Source of the DNA: Fragilariopsis cylindrus CCMP1102
Lineage: Eukaryota; Bacillariophyta; Bacillariophyceae; Bacillariales; Bacillariaceae
Reading direction: 5' to 3'
Length of the DNA stretch: 64,000 nt
NCBI GenBank assembly: GCA_900095095.1
Contig: FMBT01000451.1
Coordinates: 33,488-97,487 of the forward strand
Shown: positions 35,103 through 46,334 of the stretch, one piece after another
How positions within the stretch are numbered: the first letter of the stretch is position 1
How the letters are laid out: each line of letters begins with the position of its first letter
The notes under the pieces: generated by a model
Told to the model about the DNA's origin: nothing
Databases searched by the model: none
The model's input: only the letters and a program-made list of their open reading frames with translations
Program-made: the position numbers and the translations under genes

Positions 35103-35934
35103 TTAAACGGTGAAACTTTCACCGCATCCACATTCACCTTTCGAATTTGGATTTGTAAAAGTAAATTCACTAGATAATTCTGATTCTTCCCAATCCATAA
35201 CAGTTCCTACAACACTAAATAGAGCCATAGGTTCAACGAATACTGTAACACCACTAGAATCCATTTCTAAATCCTTTTCTGGTTTCTCGAAGGCATAATT
35301 AAGTGTATACGATAGGCCATTACATCCTCTTCGTTTGACGCCCAATCGAATCCCAATTGACCCTTGTGCGTTATCTCCTTGTAAAATTTCCTTTATCCGA
35401 ATCGCTGCTCGTTCTGTCTATATACGTATATATTATATTATATTATATTATCCATTCGTGACGACGAGATGGTAATAAATTTTTCGTGTAATTAAAATGA
35501 ACAAAAAGATAAAACCAAAGAAAATGTAAATGTGAGTAAAATAAAAGGATCGTCAAATATATACAATACTATTCCGCATGTCGTGCCGTCACACGCATCT
35601 TTCCTTATACAGAATTTATATTATATATATATATATATATATACTTACCACTACAATAGGATCTTTAGTTTTTAATGTTCTTCTTCTTCGCGGTTGTTCA
35701 ACTTCAACAGCAGCAGCAGCCGTCGATAAGCCTCGAATTCGAACAGGCGAGATCAGGAACAGGTACAGCTCTAGAAAAATCAAACACTGATAGTCCCGCT
35801 GACGATGTATGATTAAATGATCTAAGTCTAGTAGCAGCACATGTATTCATAGAAGTAGGAATACTATTATTAGTTAATCTGATATGACGAATAATACCGA
35901 CGCGATTGACCAATGGAGTTATCGAAGACCGCAT
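35103..35934 (-). CDS. ISCA1: Mitochondrial iron-sulfur cluster assembly protein ISCA1
   Basis: Exon 2 (35103-35417) encodes [40 protein letters not shown] and the C-terminal GECGCGESF. The three cluster-binding Cys of A-type carriers are present (RGCNG and CGC). Exon 1 (35649-35934) starts [20 protein letters not shown], a good mitochondrial presequence, and ends [10 protein letters not shown] before GTAAGT. The intron contains (TA)n and ends TATATAG. Within exon 1 the frame must change once near 35750, between VPVPDL and [15 protein letters not shown], so one base is in excess or two are missing. ISCA1 acts with ISCA2 in making mitochondrial [4Fe-4S] clusters. Confidence 0.9.
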
Positions 35935-36905
35935 GCTTTTGCTTTTGTTGCTATCTGGGAGATTTGGTGGATGCTGGAAGTGTTTGCTTTCAAATTAGGT
36001 GCGTTAAAAGTTATCTATGATGATCGGTTTGACAGATCGAATTTGTTGAATTGTTGAATTGTTGTCTATCGGTTTGACCAGATGTTGAATTGTTGAATTG
36101 TTTGTGACTGAAGCAAGAAGCATGCAAGAAGCAAGATTCAAGATGATTCAAGATTGAAAAGATGATTTTCTTGTGAATGAGAATTATTATTTCTCTGTTC
36201 ACTCTCTCTCTCCTCATTTAAGACTGCGCAAATCGGCGAAATAAATTTTACTTCGCCGAAAATTCAGAAGGGGGCGAAAAAGAACCCAAAATGCAGAATT
36301 CCGGCAAGCCACCAAACAATCACAACCAGCACGTGCGCGCGCTACTGTACACTCAAAACACAGTGTGTTAAAGTGTGTCAAAAAATAAGACTAAGTATTA
36401 GTACGGTATCACAACAAAATGTTTATTTACGAATAATGCTGTTAACAGACTTTAGGTACTGCTCTACTAGTAGGTATTTTTCTATTTCAACACAGCCAAC
36501 CATACAATACACGGTAACGGGTTAGTTGGTACATACAGCCATTGAACATCGAACGAGAAAGAGCATGCGTTTGACTACTGGGTAGTCTATTAATCATCAA
36601 CGAACTGAAAGGAAATTATTTACCGAAGCCGTTCCAACGAAGACTACGAAAATCTACCTTCGCTTTATGGTCCTTTTGTTGTCACGGTAACCACACATCA
36701 TCATAATTAATCTCTCGAAAAATCGACACTGTGGTTCTAATTCATACCTATACACCATATTTAAAATAGGTATATATTGCAAAATTGCTAGAACGAGCAA
36801 GCGAACGGAAAGAAGTCCCGACTTTCAAAACTTTTACAGAAAAAAATCATCCTACCTCTTTTATTTGATATTATATATTGTCGCCACTATACGGTACTAT
36901 CTATT
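35935..36905. promoter_or_regulatory. Divergent region between ISCA1 and the SAPS gene
   Basis: This 970-bp stretch has no gene. It includes a short direct repeat (GTTGAATTGTTGAATTGTT near 36045-36062 and 36082-36100), and two GGCGAAAT/TTCGCCGAAA boxes at 36233-36262 that also occur near 25070 and may be shared promoter elements. A TATA-like TTTGATATTATATATTG lies about 40 bp before the SAPS start. Confidence 0.4.
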
Positions 36906-39900
36906 ATGTCATTACTAGACTCAGCAGGAATAGTGAACGGGGATATATGGTGCAATGGTGCCTTTTCTTTTGAATCACCCCTCAAAGATTTATTAGACTC
37001 TGGTGAATACACTTTGGATCAATTACTGGCGGAAGATGAATTATTACAAGAATTACGGGGAATGCATCCTCAATTGATCGAATTCTTTTCCTCGGAAGAG
37101 GCTGTAGCGGGACTGATACGGTACATTATTTCTCCTCCCACAAAAGAATCCCCATCATCATCATCTGCCATTATTATTGACGAGGAAAAATTGGACGACG
37201 ATGCAGAAAACAAAAATAAACTTGAAGAAGAAAGTACATCTAATGAGGAGGATGAGCCAATATCACCTAATAATCATAACCCAAACAATCGAATAGAACA
37301 AGAAGAAGAAAAGAAAGAAGCGACAAAGGAACTAGGCAATCTGGAAGATGATAATACCATAGAATATGATCTCACGCAACAAAAAACCAAGGAGGAGGAG
37401 CGAGACGCTGTTTATGTTCGTTTTCCGTACATGGCATGTGAGGTTATTTGTTGTGAGATGAAAGGTGTTATTGACATACTTATGGACGGGTTTGTCCCCT
37501 CGTCTACGGGTGAAGCGGAAGAAGATGTAGATGCAGATGCAGATGCAGATGCAGATGAAGAGCAATCAGATATTGTTGAGAAAGACAATCAAATAAACTC
37601 GACGAGTACTGATCGATCCCAACGTATGCTTGATCTTTTTTTCTCAGTCTTATACGACTCTAAACCTGGAGAGATTGATGATTATCGAGCGGGATACTTT
37701 GAAAAGATTTTGTCTATCCTCTTTCGAAATCGGCCAAAGGACATAGCTCAATATTTGAATAATGGTGGTGGGAAGGGCAATGTGACGCTAATGTCAGCCT
37801 TGTTCAAACACTTGTATTCTCATTCACTGATGCAGATTGTGCAACGATTATTACTACCTGAACACCCCGTAACACCACAAAATTCCGAATCTATGGAAGA
37901 CTCCAATGAATGTGAAGACTTATTTAATGACAGTATGGAGGGAGCTGATATGGATCCATTTGATACGTTCCGCTGTAGTTGGTCAGAATCAGAAATTGCA
38001 CTTCATATGATACTCGATTGCCTTATTGGAAGCAACAAGACCATAGACATAGAGAACGAAATTGACGAAGAACAAACGCTCAATTTATATCAAAACGCAT
38101 CAGAAGTGCTTATCACTATCATTCAAAACTCTCCCGTAACGTCATATGCGCTTCACTCATTGACAACAGATCCGATACTGGAAAAGTTAGTTCTTGCTGC
38201 TACACACGTTGAAGATGGATCACAATTTAGTCGTCACGACAGTAGATTAACATGTGCTATGAATGTGCTGGAGAGTTTAATTCTACAGCTGGGAGGATAT
38301 GGTTCGGTCGGTATGACGATGAATACTGAAGAAGAGGGTGGAGGAGAAGGTGCACCTGCGGATGGGATAGGAGAAGAAATAGTAGGAGACAAATCATCGA
38401 TGTCGGAGTCAATGGAGGGACAAACAACTAGCCCGAATATTACACCTAATAGTCTGCAACAAAATTATGCTACGCCAGAAACGCTGATACGTCATCTTCC
38501 TACAATGCTTTCATCGTTGAGTAATCTTTTACTTGATCCGGTTACTGAAAAATGGTTATCTCCTATGCAATTCTCGAGGAAAAAGCCTCAGCAGATTCTT
38601 GGCTCATCAAGGCTCCGTATAGTCCGGCTTTTAGAATCGCTTGTGCTACTTGGTAATTCAGACATTGATTCTCTTTTATGTGGATGTAATTGCTTAGAAA
38701 TATGTTTGGATCTGTTCTGGAAATTTCAATGGTGTTCGATGCTTCATCAGTCTGTGGCGAACTTACTAGTACATGTATTTGAAGGGCAAAATTCAAGATC
38801 AGAACTGCAATCATATTTTCTGTTGAAATGTAATTTGCTTGGGCGTCTAATGTATTCGTTCTGGGATAAAGTTGACAAGGGGGTTGAGTCAATTGTGAAC
38901 GATTCCAATACCGAAGTTTCTGAAAGTATAATGGCAATGAAGGATAGTGACAATCCTCCTACTCCTCAGTCTTCTGTTGCAAGTGAGAAAGGTAGCATGG
39001 ATGATGTCCTTCCTGTGTCAGATGACGATGTGGATGCTGCAATGGAACAACAGCAAGATTCTATATCAATCAATGCAATAGATGTAGAAAGCAAACATTC
39101 AGACGGAAGTGATGAAAATAAAATCGAGGTTAATCCCATGGGAGATCATTATCCAGCAGAGTCATTTCGCCTCGGTTACATGGGCCATGTCATCATCATA
39201 TGTCAGGCCTTAGTTCACGCGTGCACCGAAGATAAGAACGATGATTCCCCAAGTTTGGAGACCAATGAATTCCCAGAAACGATGTCTACTGAGAGCGAAA
39301 ATGTTGAGATTAATCTGAGAAAAGAGTTTCGAGAGTCACCGAAACAAGATGAAGATTCGGACGCTCTTTCTAGGAATAGTACTGATGGTTCCATACCTAC
39401 TAATGAAGCTCCGCCCAATTCGCTCATGTTGGCGCAGCTTGTAAACATGCACCCTTTGACGAAGATATGGCAAGATTTTGTAATGACAACACTAGCTTCT
39501 GAAACTGCTCTACAGACGACTCCTCTTGGTGGATTTCAAGCCCCAACTCTAGGAATGGATCCTCTTCATATGCATCGTCCAGGTGCCGATAATGGTGAGT
39601 ACGATGACGACGATGATGATGATGATGGGGGAGCTCCTCCCGTTCCTCAAAGAGGGATTTTGGTTGATGGAGATGTCATTGACATGGATGACAACGATCT
39701 GGATGTTGCAGCCAGTATGATGGCGGGCTTGAGTCTTGGACAAGTTGCTGGTAATCGTGGAGACAGTCAGACAAATCAAGATACTCTGCCGGGTCAATCA
39801 AACCAAAATGTTTACATATTTGATGACCCTCTGGGTGGCGGACGATTTGGAGATAATGTTGATGATGATGATAGTAGTGACAGTAGCGATGAGGATCCAG

Positions 39901-40253
39901 ATACCTCAGAAAAAATGGATGATGAAAATGACGCCCCAATTATGGATCTTTTTGCTGGTAATTTCGATACTTTTGGTGGGACGGATAGTGGAGACCAACA
40001 ACCATCTTCTGGAAACTGGTCAGATTTTGCCAACTTTGATGATGCTTTTGCAGGAGTACAGACCGTTGAGGATAACCCAAAAAACGAGGAAAAGAACGAC
40101 TTTGATAATATTTTCGGGGACGTAAAAAAAGGTCATGATATACTGTTAGATGATCTAGAGAAACCATCAACATTCGATAATGGAACGCTTTCGAATGACG
40201 TCGTTATTGATGTTAAAGCAACTAGCGGCGTACAGGGATCTACTGGTTTATAG
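36906..40253 (+). CDS. SAPS/SIT4-associated PP6 regulatory subunit
   Basis: One exon encodes 1115 residues with no frame slip. The N-terminus matches the SAPS domain: LDSGEYTLDQLLAEDELLQE, LRGMHPQLIEFFSSEEAVAG, RFPYMACEVICCEMKGVIDI, LDLFFSVLYDSKPG with YRAGYFEKILSILFRNRPKD, and LFKHLYSHSLMQIVQRLL. A helical-repeat region continues to about residue 850 with acidic insertions. The C-terminal third is a low-complexity D/E-rich tail (GEYDDDDDDDDGGAPPVPQR; WSDFANFDDAF). SAPS proteins (yeast SAP155/185/190, human PPP6R1-3) recruit the PP6/Sit4 phosphatase to substrates in cell-cycle and nutrient signalling. The large acidic inserts in the first 250 residues are typical of low-complexity expansion. 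Confidence 0.92.
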   Translation: MSLLDSAGIVNGDIWCNGAFSFESPLKDLLDSGEYTLDQLLAEDELLQELRGMHPQLIEFFSSEEAVAGLIRYIISPPTKESPSSSSAIIIDEEKLDDDAENKNKLEEESTSNEEDEPISPNNHNPNNRIEQEEEKKEATKELGNLEDDNTIEYDLTQQKTKEEERDAVYVRFPYMACEVICCEMKGVIDILMDGFVPSSTGEAEEDVDADADADADEEQSDIVEKDNQINSTSTDRSQRMLDLFFSVLYDSKPGEIDDYRAGYFEKILSILFRNRPKDIAQYLNNGGGKGNVTLMSALFKHLYSHSLMQIVQRLLLPEHPVTPQNSESMEDSNECEDLFNDSMEGADMDPFDTFRCSWSESEIALHMILDCLIGSNKTIDIENEIDEEQTLNLYQNASEVLITIIQNSPVTSYALHSLTTDPILEKLVLAATHVEDGSQFSRHDSRLTCAMNVLESLILQLGGYGSVGMTMNTEEEGGGEGAPADGIGEEIVGDKSSMSESMEGQTTSPNITPNSLQQNYATPETLIRHLPTMLSSLSNLLLDPVTEKWLSPMQFSRKKPQQILGSSRLRIVRLLESLVLLGNSDIDSLLCGCNCLEICLDLFWKFQWCSMLHQSVANLLVHVFEGQNSRSELQSYFLLKCNLLGRLMYSFWDKVDKGVESIVNDSNTEVSESIMAMKDSDNPPTPQSSVASEKGSMDDVLPVSDDDVDAAMEQQQDSISINAIDVESKHSDGSDENKIEVNPMGDHYPAESFRLGYMGHVIIICQALVHACTEDKNDDSPSLETNEFPETMSTESENVEINLRKEFRESPKQDEDSDALSRNSTDGSIPTNEAPPNSLMLAQLVNMHPLTKIWQDFVMTTLASETALQTTPLGGFQAPTLGMDPLHMHRPGADNGEYDDDDDDDDGGAPPVPQRGILVDGDVIDMDDNDLDVAASMMAGLSLGQVAGNRGDSQTNQDTLPGQSNQNVYIFDDPLGGGRFGDNVDDDDSSDSSDEDPDTSEKMDDENDAPIMDLFAGNFDTFGGTDSGDQQPSSGNWSDFANFDDAFAGVQTVEDNPKNEEKNDFDNIFGDVKKGHDILLDDLEKPSTFDNGTLSNDVVIDVKATSGVQGSTGL

Positions 40254-40356
40254 AGCCGTGTTTGATGTTCAAAAAATGTTATTAATTTATATATCTATCT
40301 ATATATCTATTTGTTTGTAAATAACTTGCTATTAAACTGTGAACGCATATCATCAA

Positions 40357-42147
40357 TTACTCTTCTTCTTCTTCGACAATATCATCAAAAAAGTTATCAA
40401 TTTCAAGATAGACAGTTTCAAATGCTGCATCTTGCAAGCTCACCCGATGGTAAACTTCGGAGCCTATTACCAGCAGTAGTACGCAAACCAAATTCAAACT
40501 ATCGATTGCAATTCCGTAGCTAAAGTCTGGAATGTGTAAGTCGTACACGTATAGAGATATAACAGAAAAGATGATCCCTATGCTAACTCCGCGATACATC
40601 ACCTTCGTGGCTGTATGATGAACCAAGAAGAAGAAAAAAGAGAGAACGTTGTACGAAGAATCGTATTGAGAACAAATAATGGGCAAGGTATTGTGATCAA
40701 CGTTATTCTATTTACATTCAGGTACACCAAATTTAAATATGCTTGACTCACCTCCGCCATTGACGATCTTATCCACAGCAACACCAACTGAGATTACCGA
40801 AAAGCAATACATAATTAATAATGGAAATGTGCGACTGCAATCAGCTTCATCGTGGTATCCATGTTTCTCTCGCTCGGAGCTTAATATTCCAATAAAGCAT
40901 TGAAAGCCTTCAGCAAAGTTTTTGCTAAATTCAGATGAAGGATACAACTTAGGCCAATCATCAGCGGCAGCAAAGCCTAGAAGTGTATAGACCAATGGTG
41001 ACATTATAGAAGCGAAAATTATTTGGAAAAGTGACAACACAAAATTCAGATAGTCTGGCTGTACAGGTTGTTTATACTGAAGAAAGATATGTTCCTTGTA
41101 TAATTGAGATGCAGCAGCTGGTATACAGCTTGAGACAAACAAAAGCGTGTTGAGAGCCGTTTGTAAAGGAATCTCGGTTATTGTTGCGTAACGGAAAAAG
41201 TCCTTATCAATCAATGTATATATTGATGGATATAGGGCTAATAATACAGCAAGAGAGATGATAATCGAACCAGAAATGTGTTCAATGGAAAGACCTCCAT
41301 ATCCAGGCAAAGGTTGTCCAGTATTATCATATACGTCATTAATTTGTGGTTGCTGTTGTTGTTGTTGTTGTTGTCCGCAGCATTTTTTGAAGTACCCATC
41401 CGGATGGACAAATTGAGATATCATTGCAGTCAATGGTAACGTAAACTGGACCAGAATCACGGTCAGTGTTGGTGCAACATGGTACCCTGTTAGGAACACG
41501 AGCTGCATATGTAAAGTATCGAGTAATGCCATCAAACCAACGTCGACAATCGGAATTCCTAAGGGCTGCATCTTATAGTTTTTTCGAGATATTGCAGATA
41601 CTAACATACCGCCTCCTACCAATAGAGCATGCATAAAGGATACCATTTCAACACTAAAGAGACGGAACGGACCTGCGGCATCAAGCAGCAGTTTGAATGC
41701 TGTCCGCTCTGCCGTATAGGATATAGCCAAGATGAAGAACCAGAATAGAATAACTGCATGATTGCGTCTACTGATTTCACGGCCCCGACTACTAGCTGGT
41801 GAATCCCAAACATTTTCTACATTTACAACTACCGTGAAACACCCCTTAGTGATATTCCAGACGCGAATCAAAAATCCGTTCCTCCTAATACTATCTGTAA
41901 TGGACCTTTCTGTTTGCCAGTATTCTTCTTCTTCGTCCTCGTCCTCGTATTCTTCTTCTTCGTCATCTTCGTCATCATCGTCATATATAGCACTATTCCC
42001 TTCAAAATCATAGCTATCTACTCGTGATATATCATCATGCTGTTGTTGTGGGAGGAGATTGCTATTTTCAGTTTGTTCTTCCTCTTGATGAAACTGGTGT
42101 TGCTGTTTTTCTTGGTTCTCGGCCTCGTCTAGCGCCCGGCGTAGCAT
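40357..42147 (-). CDS. CRT-like (chloroquine-resistance-transporter-like) DMT transporter
   Basis: Exon 1 (40752-42147) and exon 2 (40357-40610) join through GTGAGT and CATACAG in phase 1, giving 549 residues. The N-terminal ~90 residues are Q/D/E-rich and cytosolic. About ten helices follow, with the family landmarks ERTAFKLLLDAAGPFRLFSV, HMQLVFLTGYHVAPTLTVIL, VQFTLPLTAMISQF, and VSSCIPAAASQLYKEHIF before the second half. A poly-Q stretch lies in the loop after helix 5. CRT-like proteins (plant CLT1-3, Plasmodium CRT) move glutathione, peptides or basic compounds across plastid or vacuolar membranes. There is no obvious plastid presequence, so an endosomal or vacuolar location is equally possible. 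Confidence 0.85.
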
Positions 42148-42504
42148 TTTTTGTTATTGCAGAATGAACGAATCTTTCAATTTTCTATCGAAAAAATTGA
42201 AATGATAAATCTAATCGACTAATTACCTCTTAAATTGCTAATTAGTATGTTGCATTCGTACGGCTTCTTAATGTTGTTGTTTTGTAATGATTCTTTATCT
42301 ATTGTATTGAGCATGGCCTTCTAAGATACGGTAAGTAGAAGTAGTGTGAAGTGATACTGTAAAAGCTGCGAGTGATAGAATTATTATTTATTTGTATTTT
42401 AAATGAGACGACGAGATGAGATGCGCTGGATGGAGTTTTGCAGTAAAAAGTAAAATGCAAAAGTGTTTGATTTAGGGCTAATTCAGTCCTAAACACTACA
42501 AAAA
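42148..42504. promoter_or_regulatory. Divergent promoter between CRT-like and RAB5IF-like genes
   Basis: A/T-rich, 357 bp, no gene seen. It presumably serves both flanking starts. Confidence 0.45.
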
Positions 42505-43192
42505 ATGCATTTGAGATTGATGATGAATTTCATAATAGCTATCTATTTCTTAACATTACAATCGCTATTCGCATTACGTCTACTGAAAGGAGATATTGGC
42601 CTATCTGAAATAACCACGACCGCAAAAAGAAAAAGAAAGCAGAAAGCAATAGAATCCGCATCATTTAGAACACAGTAAAGACATAAAAAATAAAATTCGA
42701 AACAATGGTGGAACGACAAAAGATGAAAATAATTTTGAAAAAATTCTTCTCACCAAATTCTAAGCCAACGGCTGAAACTTTTCCTGAATTGGTCGACTGT
42801 ATATATGGATGAGATTTGTTTTGGCGGTATTCTTCGGGATATGGGTCGGTCATGAAAAACAAAATCGAGGTGGACCCAACATCCTGCTGGGATTAAACTT
42901 CATTGCGTTTTTGCCTATTCTTTATGCTAAAACATTTTTAGGAGCCGATCAAGATTCCTACGGGACGAAATTAATGTTCCCAGGAATTATGCAAGGTATG
43001 GCATTGAGTATGTTGATTTGGTTTTACTTCTATACTGCTGCTCATCCCGAGGACGAAGCTGCATTCGTGTCAGCATTCAGTAAGATACTAGTATTGACGA
43101 ATACGGACAGCGCTAGCGACGAAGGAGGAATCTCCTCCCAACAGTCAGTAGAAGACGAGCCTCAAATAATTGCCGAGGATTCAGAATTTTAA
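42505..43192 (+). CDS. RAB5IF/OPTI-like (Rab5ip family) membrane protein
   Basis: The C-terminal half matches RAB5IF (C20orf24/OPTI, subunit of the ER GEL complex with TMEM147-associated translocon partners). ELVDCIYxWMRFVLAVFFGI aligns with the human FLDVIYWFRQ segment; YGTKLMFPGIMQGMALSML and IWFYFYTAAHPEDE align with the conserved C-terminus. Three helices are expected. Upstream, an ATG at 42505 opens a frame with a strong signal-like segment (MMNFIIAIYFLTLQSLFALR) and a basic stretch that stops at 42678. Three A/T-run slips (near 42678, 42740 and 42803) separate this from the family domain. The conserved part alone starts at ATG 42809. Whether the signal-like N-terminus belongs to the same protein needs a cDNA. 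Confidence 0.7.
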
Positions 43193-43955
43193 TCAAATCT
43201 TGTAGGAGGCGTGGCCTTCAACGTTATCCATTGTACGCTGACAGTATCTTAAATCTAAAATTGATGGATTGATTTTCTCAAGCAAACATTTAGTCGGTTT
43301 TTGAAAAGATCGATCTCGGCTGTCTAATATTTGTTGAAAAAGTAACCTATCATCTATACCGGTCGAATTGATAATATAATAACATATAGAAACCTCTTAT
43401 CGGAAGCCAATATTTCAATACAATGCATTATATAATCTCCGCACGCCGATCCTTTGAGAATCCAAAGATCATATAATGTCTAATAGCTGTGTTGTTCCTA
43501 AAATATCGACATCTATCATAGAGATGGCTCCTATGATTTAGATTATGTTCAAACAATATTTTGCTCGATTTAATCAGATTTTATGTGAATGGTGAACATT
43601 CGGTTTGTCTGTTATCTTACATACATTAGTATATATTGAATCAATATTTGTATGTTTACTCTCTTACATTGTTGTGCTTAACAAAAAGTAGGATACAAAA
43701 CTATGTGCAATTTGGTGATCACTCATACCCTATTTACTTGGTTCTACTCTTAAATAACAACAACAACATTATCAATACAACGCACTAGTAGTTAACAAGA
43801 AAACCTCCCACATTTAATAGGGAACAACCATATTATATACGAATTTGCCTTTAGATCAATCACTACAGACTGGATGGTATCATATTGCTATATTTGACTA
43901 GATCCATTTGTAGAAAAAATTGATTTAATTGTTGTAATCTCTTAAATTACTACTA
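43193..43955. other. Intergenic region, no gene seen
   Basis: This is A/T-rich, with converging 3' flanks of the RAB5IF-like and oxygenase-like genes. No repeat or RNA gene is recognised. Confidence 0.55.
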
Positions 43956-45466
43956 CTACGTTGGTTTTGCTGTCATGGCAAAGGGGCAAACAGAAACAGT
44001 GTCATACTTAACATCGTTTGCTGAATCTTCCTCTTCTTTCAGAACACTTGCCTTTTCATTTCTAGCCAAAGCCTTTACCATTTTTGATTTGTGAGTTTTC
44101 ATCCATTGTTGATGAAAGGCAATTGACGCTTTTTTATGCAACCTATGATCCATCTCCTCACCGGACCTGGTGACTTCATCGCTACAATACAATACACCCG
44201 TGTAGAAACTAAAAATAATGTTGATACCAGGTATATATTTAGTCGTATCCATGGATTCGGATGAAGAGGCAATTCGAGGGCATTTGCTAGTTCATCACCA
44301 ATCATGCGTCTACAATTGAAACAACGATAATAAAATAATTTGTTTTTGTAAAATTCCTCAGGGATTTTGTTGCTTTGCATCGAAGGTGGTTTTCGGTCAG
44401 TGATCTTCAGTAGATGATGTGCTATTTCGATAGATGATTTATCTGGACACAATAGATGGAAAATTATCGACTGGAAGATAGATTGGGAGTTTATTATTGA
44501 ATTAGGTTTGGCATGAACTCCGGGACCGCACGGATCCAACGGTGGTAACTCATCCATCGTTGGTTGACCATTACTTCTACAAGTATTGTCAGATTCAGCA
44601 GTTTCTACACCAAGAAGCCATCCAAGATACCTCCACAACGCCATATAGTCAATTCGTTCTTGATCTGAGATTGATAGTCCAGTTATAAGATCCACTCCGA
44701 TAAGAACGTTCGTACTAAAAGCTAGTGTTGTTGCTGCCATATCTTCTTGGTTTATTGGTACTCCAAACTTGTCGAGATTCCACTTTTTCTTTCCTTTTCT
44801 ATTGAGGATGGCAAAACGCACCTTGGCATGTAGGAATCGAACATGAAGGGCTGTCTTCCATCCTATTCCACCAGGTAGCAATGCATCTACTCCCAATGCG
44901 GTGCATGCTACTGTAAATTCCCCCGTATCTAGTAGTCGTTGAAGAGCCTGATCTGGTCGGGATGGAGGTGCGAGGTAAGCGGTGCTTTGAATAACGGCGG
45001 CAATTTTAGGTATAGAAAATCCAGCAATCAGACTTCGATAGTAGAGAGAAAGTGAGACAGCTGGAAGATACGCAAGGAAGACTTCCTGTCCTCGTTTCAA
45101 CTGATCAACGTCTACCCAAGTTGGAAGTTTGTTGAAAGTTTGCATAAAAGACACCATTTCTTTTTCGGCAGTAGAGAGTACGGAATTTTTCGTCGTATTC
45201 TTCAAAGCAGTTTCTGCCATAAGAAGCAAATCATCACCAGCCCCAAGACTCTCTCCGTCTTCATCTAATAGCTTCAATATCTTGTCTACAGGTGGATCAC
45301 CAATTAAACGATACGGCTCTAGTGTCTCAGTCGATAGATGATATCCACCATCTTTTCTTTCTAACCAAAGAACTTTCTGACCAAACTTAGTCCTAACGTA
45401 TGCTCCCTCGGGCCATGTTTTTTGGTGGGGAATGCGATATGCAGGAATGTCAATGGCATTAAACAT
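43956..45466 (-). CDS. DUF2236 / MpaB-Lcp oxygenase-like protein
   Basis: The ATG at 45466 opens MFNAIDIPAYRIPHQKTWPE. The core has the family pattern of the ER-bound oxygenase MpaB / latex-clearing protein fold: a helical protein with a heme-ligand region (LARGQEV-like segment RGQEVFLAYLPAVSLSLYYR, then AYLAPPSRP) and the invariant R-x-x-H-x-x-V-R type helix VRFLHAKVRFAIL, followed by NQEDMAATTLAFSTNVLIG. Members bind b-type heme and oxidise hydrocarbons or prenyl chains. The C-terminus shifts frame at the T-run 44238-44240 on the plus strand; one extra A joins LHPNPWIRL to KYIPGINIIFSFYTG and ends at 43956, giving ~500 residues. The retrotransposon begins 72 bp upstream of the start codon. 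Confidence 0.8.
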
Positions 45467-45538
45467 CGACTGATACCGATAGCCTACTATTATACGACCT
45501 ATTAATTTCTATGATCCCATGGTGATCGTAATATAGTG

Positions 45539-45836
45539 CTAAATTAGTGACACAAAGACCAATAATTTAGCCTAAGTTAGGTACCAGACAATCCGCTCGT
45601 GATTCATTCCTTGTTATATTTTACCAATGTCGTAACACAGATCTATGGGTCTACTCTCTTCTGGAGCAGACAGTCTTCCGATTCTTCCTATGGTTGATTG
45701 TTGGGTCGTGAAACGACTCGGGACTGAATCATAGGTGAACTATGGTGGCGCTGGGGTCCGGCGTCAAATTTCCCTTTTTGAGGGGAATTTGGCTTCGAAT
45801 CCGTGTGCTACTATGAATACTGAAAAATGCTTTCTC
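45539..45836 (-). repeat. B2 split direct repeat (3' terminal)
   Basis: 298 bp, essentially identical to B1 at 46037-46334, starting CTAAATTAGTGACACAAAG on the plus strand. It forms the 3' end of the element in coding orientation and abuts host DNA (ATATAGTG) 72 bp upstream of the oxygenase-like gene. Confidence 0.92.
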
Positions 45837-45858
45837 TAGGAGTGAGGTTTGGTTGTGG
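45837..45858. other. 22-bp non-repeated spacer between A2 and B2
   Basis: The sequence TAGGAGTGAGGTTTGGTTGT (plus two more G) lies between B2 and A2 and is absent at the B1 and A1 boundaries. B1 and A2 join directly. This could mark the recombination overlap or the leftover of circle resolution. Confidence 0.6.
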
Positions 45859-46036
45859 GAAAGCATATACAGTAAGGTTACTTCAGTCGAGTCTTTTCGA
45901 CGACATAGGTCAAATCTGACAAAGAATGAGAGTGTAATAGGTGTATACTATTTCACTCTGCCTCCGCCTTCCTTGCGCGTAGGTTGTACGCGCAGGAGGC
46001 GAATTCATCACTGCACTTGCTGGACCTGCGTGTCAA
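45859..46036 (-). repeat. A2 split direct repeat (internal)
   Basis: 178 bp, matching A1 at 55680-55857 over its full length. It contains a 15-bp-stem hairpin (45965-46001). It is directly adjacent to B1. Confidence 0.92.
45965..46001. other. Conserved GC-rich hairpin in the A repeat
   Basis: CGCCTTCCTTGCGCGTA and TACGCGCAGGAGGCG pair around a GGTTG loop with two bulged T. The same structure occurs in A1 (about 55786-55822) and in the second element copy (about 62676-62713). Confidence 0.75.
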
Positions 46037-46334
46037 CTAAATTAGTGACACAAAGACCAATAATTTAGCCTAAGTTAGGTACCAGACAATCCGCTCGTGA
46101 TTCATTCCTTGTTATATTTTACCAATGTCGTAACACAGATCTATGGGTCTACTCTCTTCTGGAGCAGACAGTCTTCCGATTCTTCCTATGGTTGATTGTT
46201 GGGTCGTGAAACGACTCGGGACTGAATCATAGGTGAACTATGGTGGCGCTGGGGTCCGGCGTCAAATTTCCCTTTTTGAGGGGAATTTGGCTTCGAATCC
46301 GTGTGCTACTATGAATACTGAAAAATGCTTTCTC
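46037..46334 (-). repeat. B1 split direct repeat (internal)
   Basis: 298 bp, identical or nearly so to B2 with an offset of 498 bp. It is followed inward by the untranslated 3' region of the element. Confidence 0.92.

Noticed and set aside
45853-46068. Plus-strand frame through the A2 repeat, also at 55629-55907
   Set aside because: It runs antisense to the element and simply follows the repeated A sequence; no domain, and the frame ends differ after the repeat.
45539-46334. Possibility that the 298-bp direct repeats are LTRs
   Set aside because: They lie at one end only, separated by an A repeat, and the element encodes a tyrosine recombinase rather than a DDE integrase.
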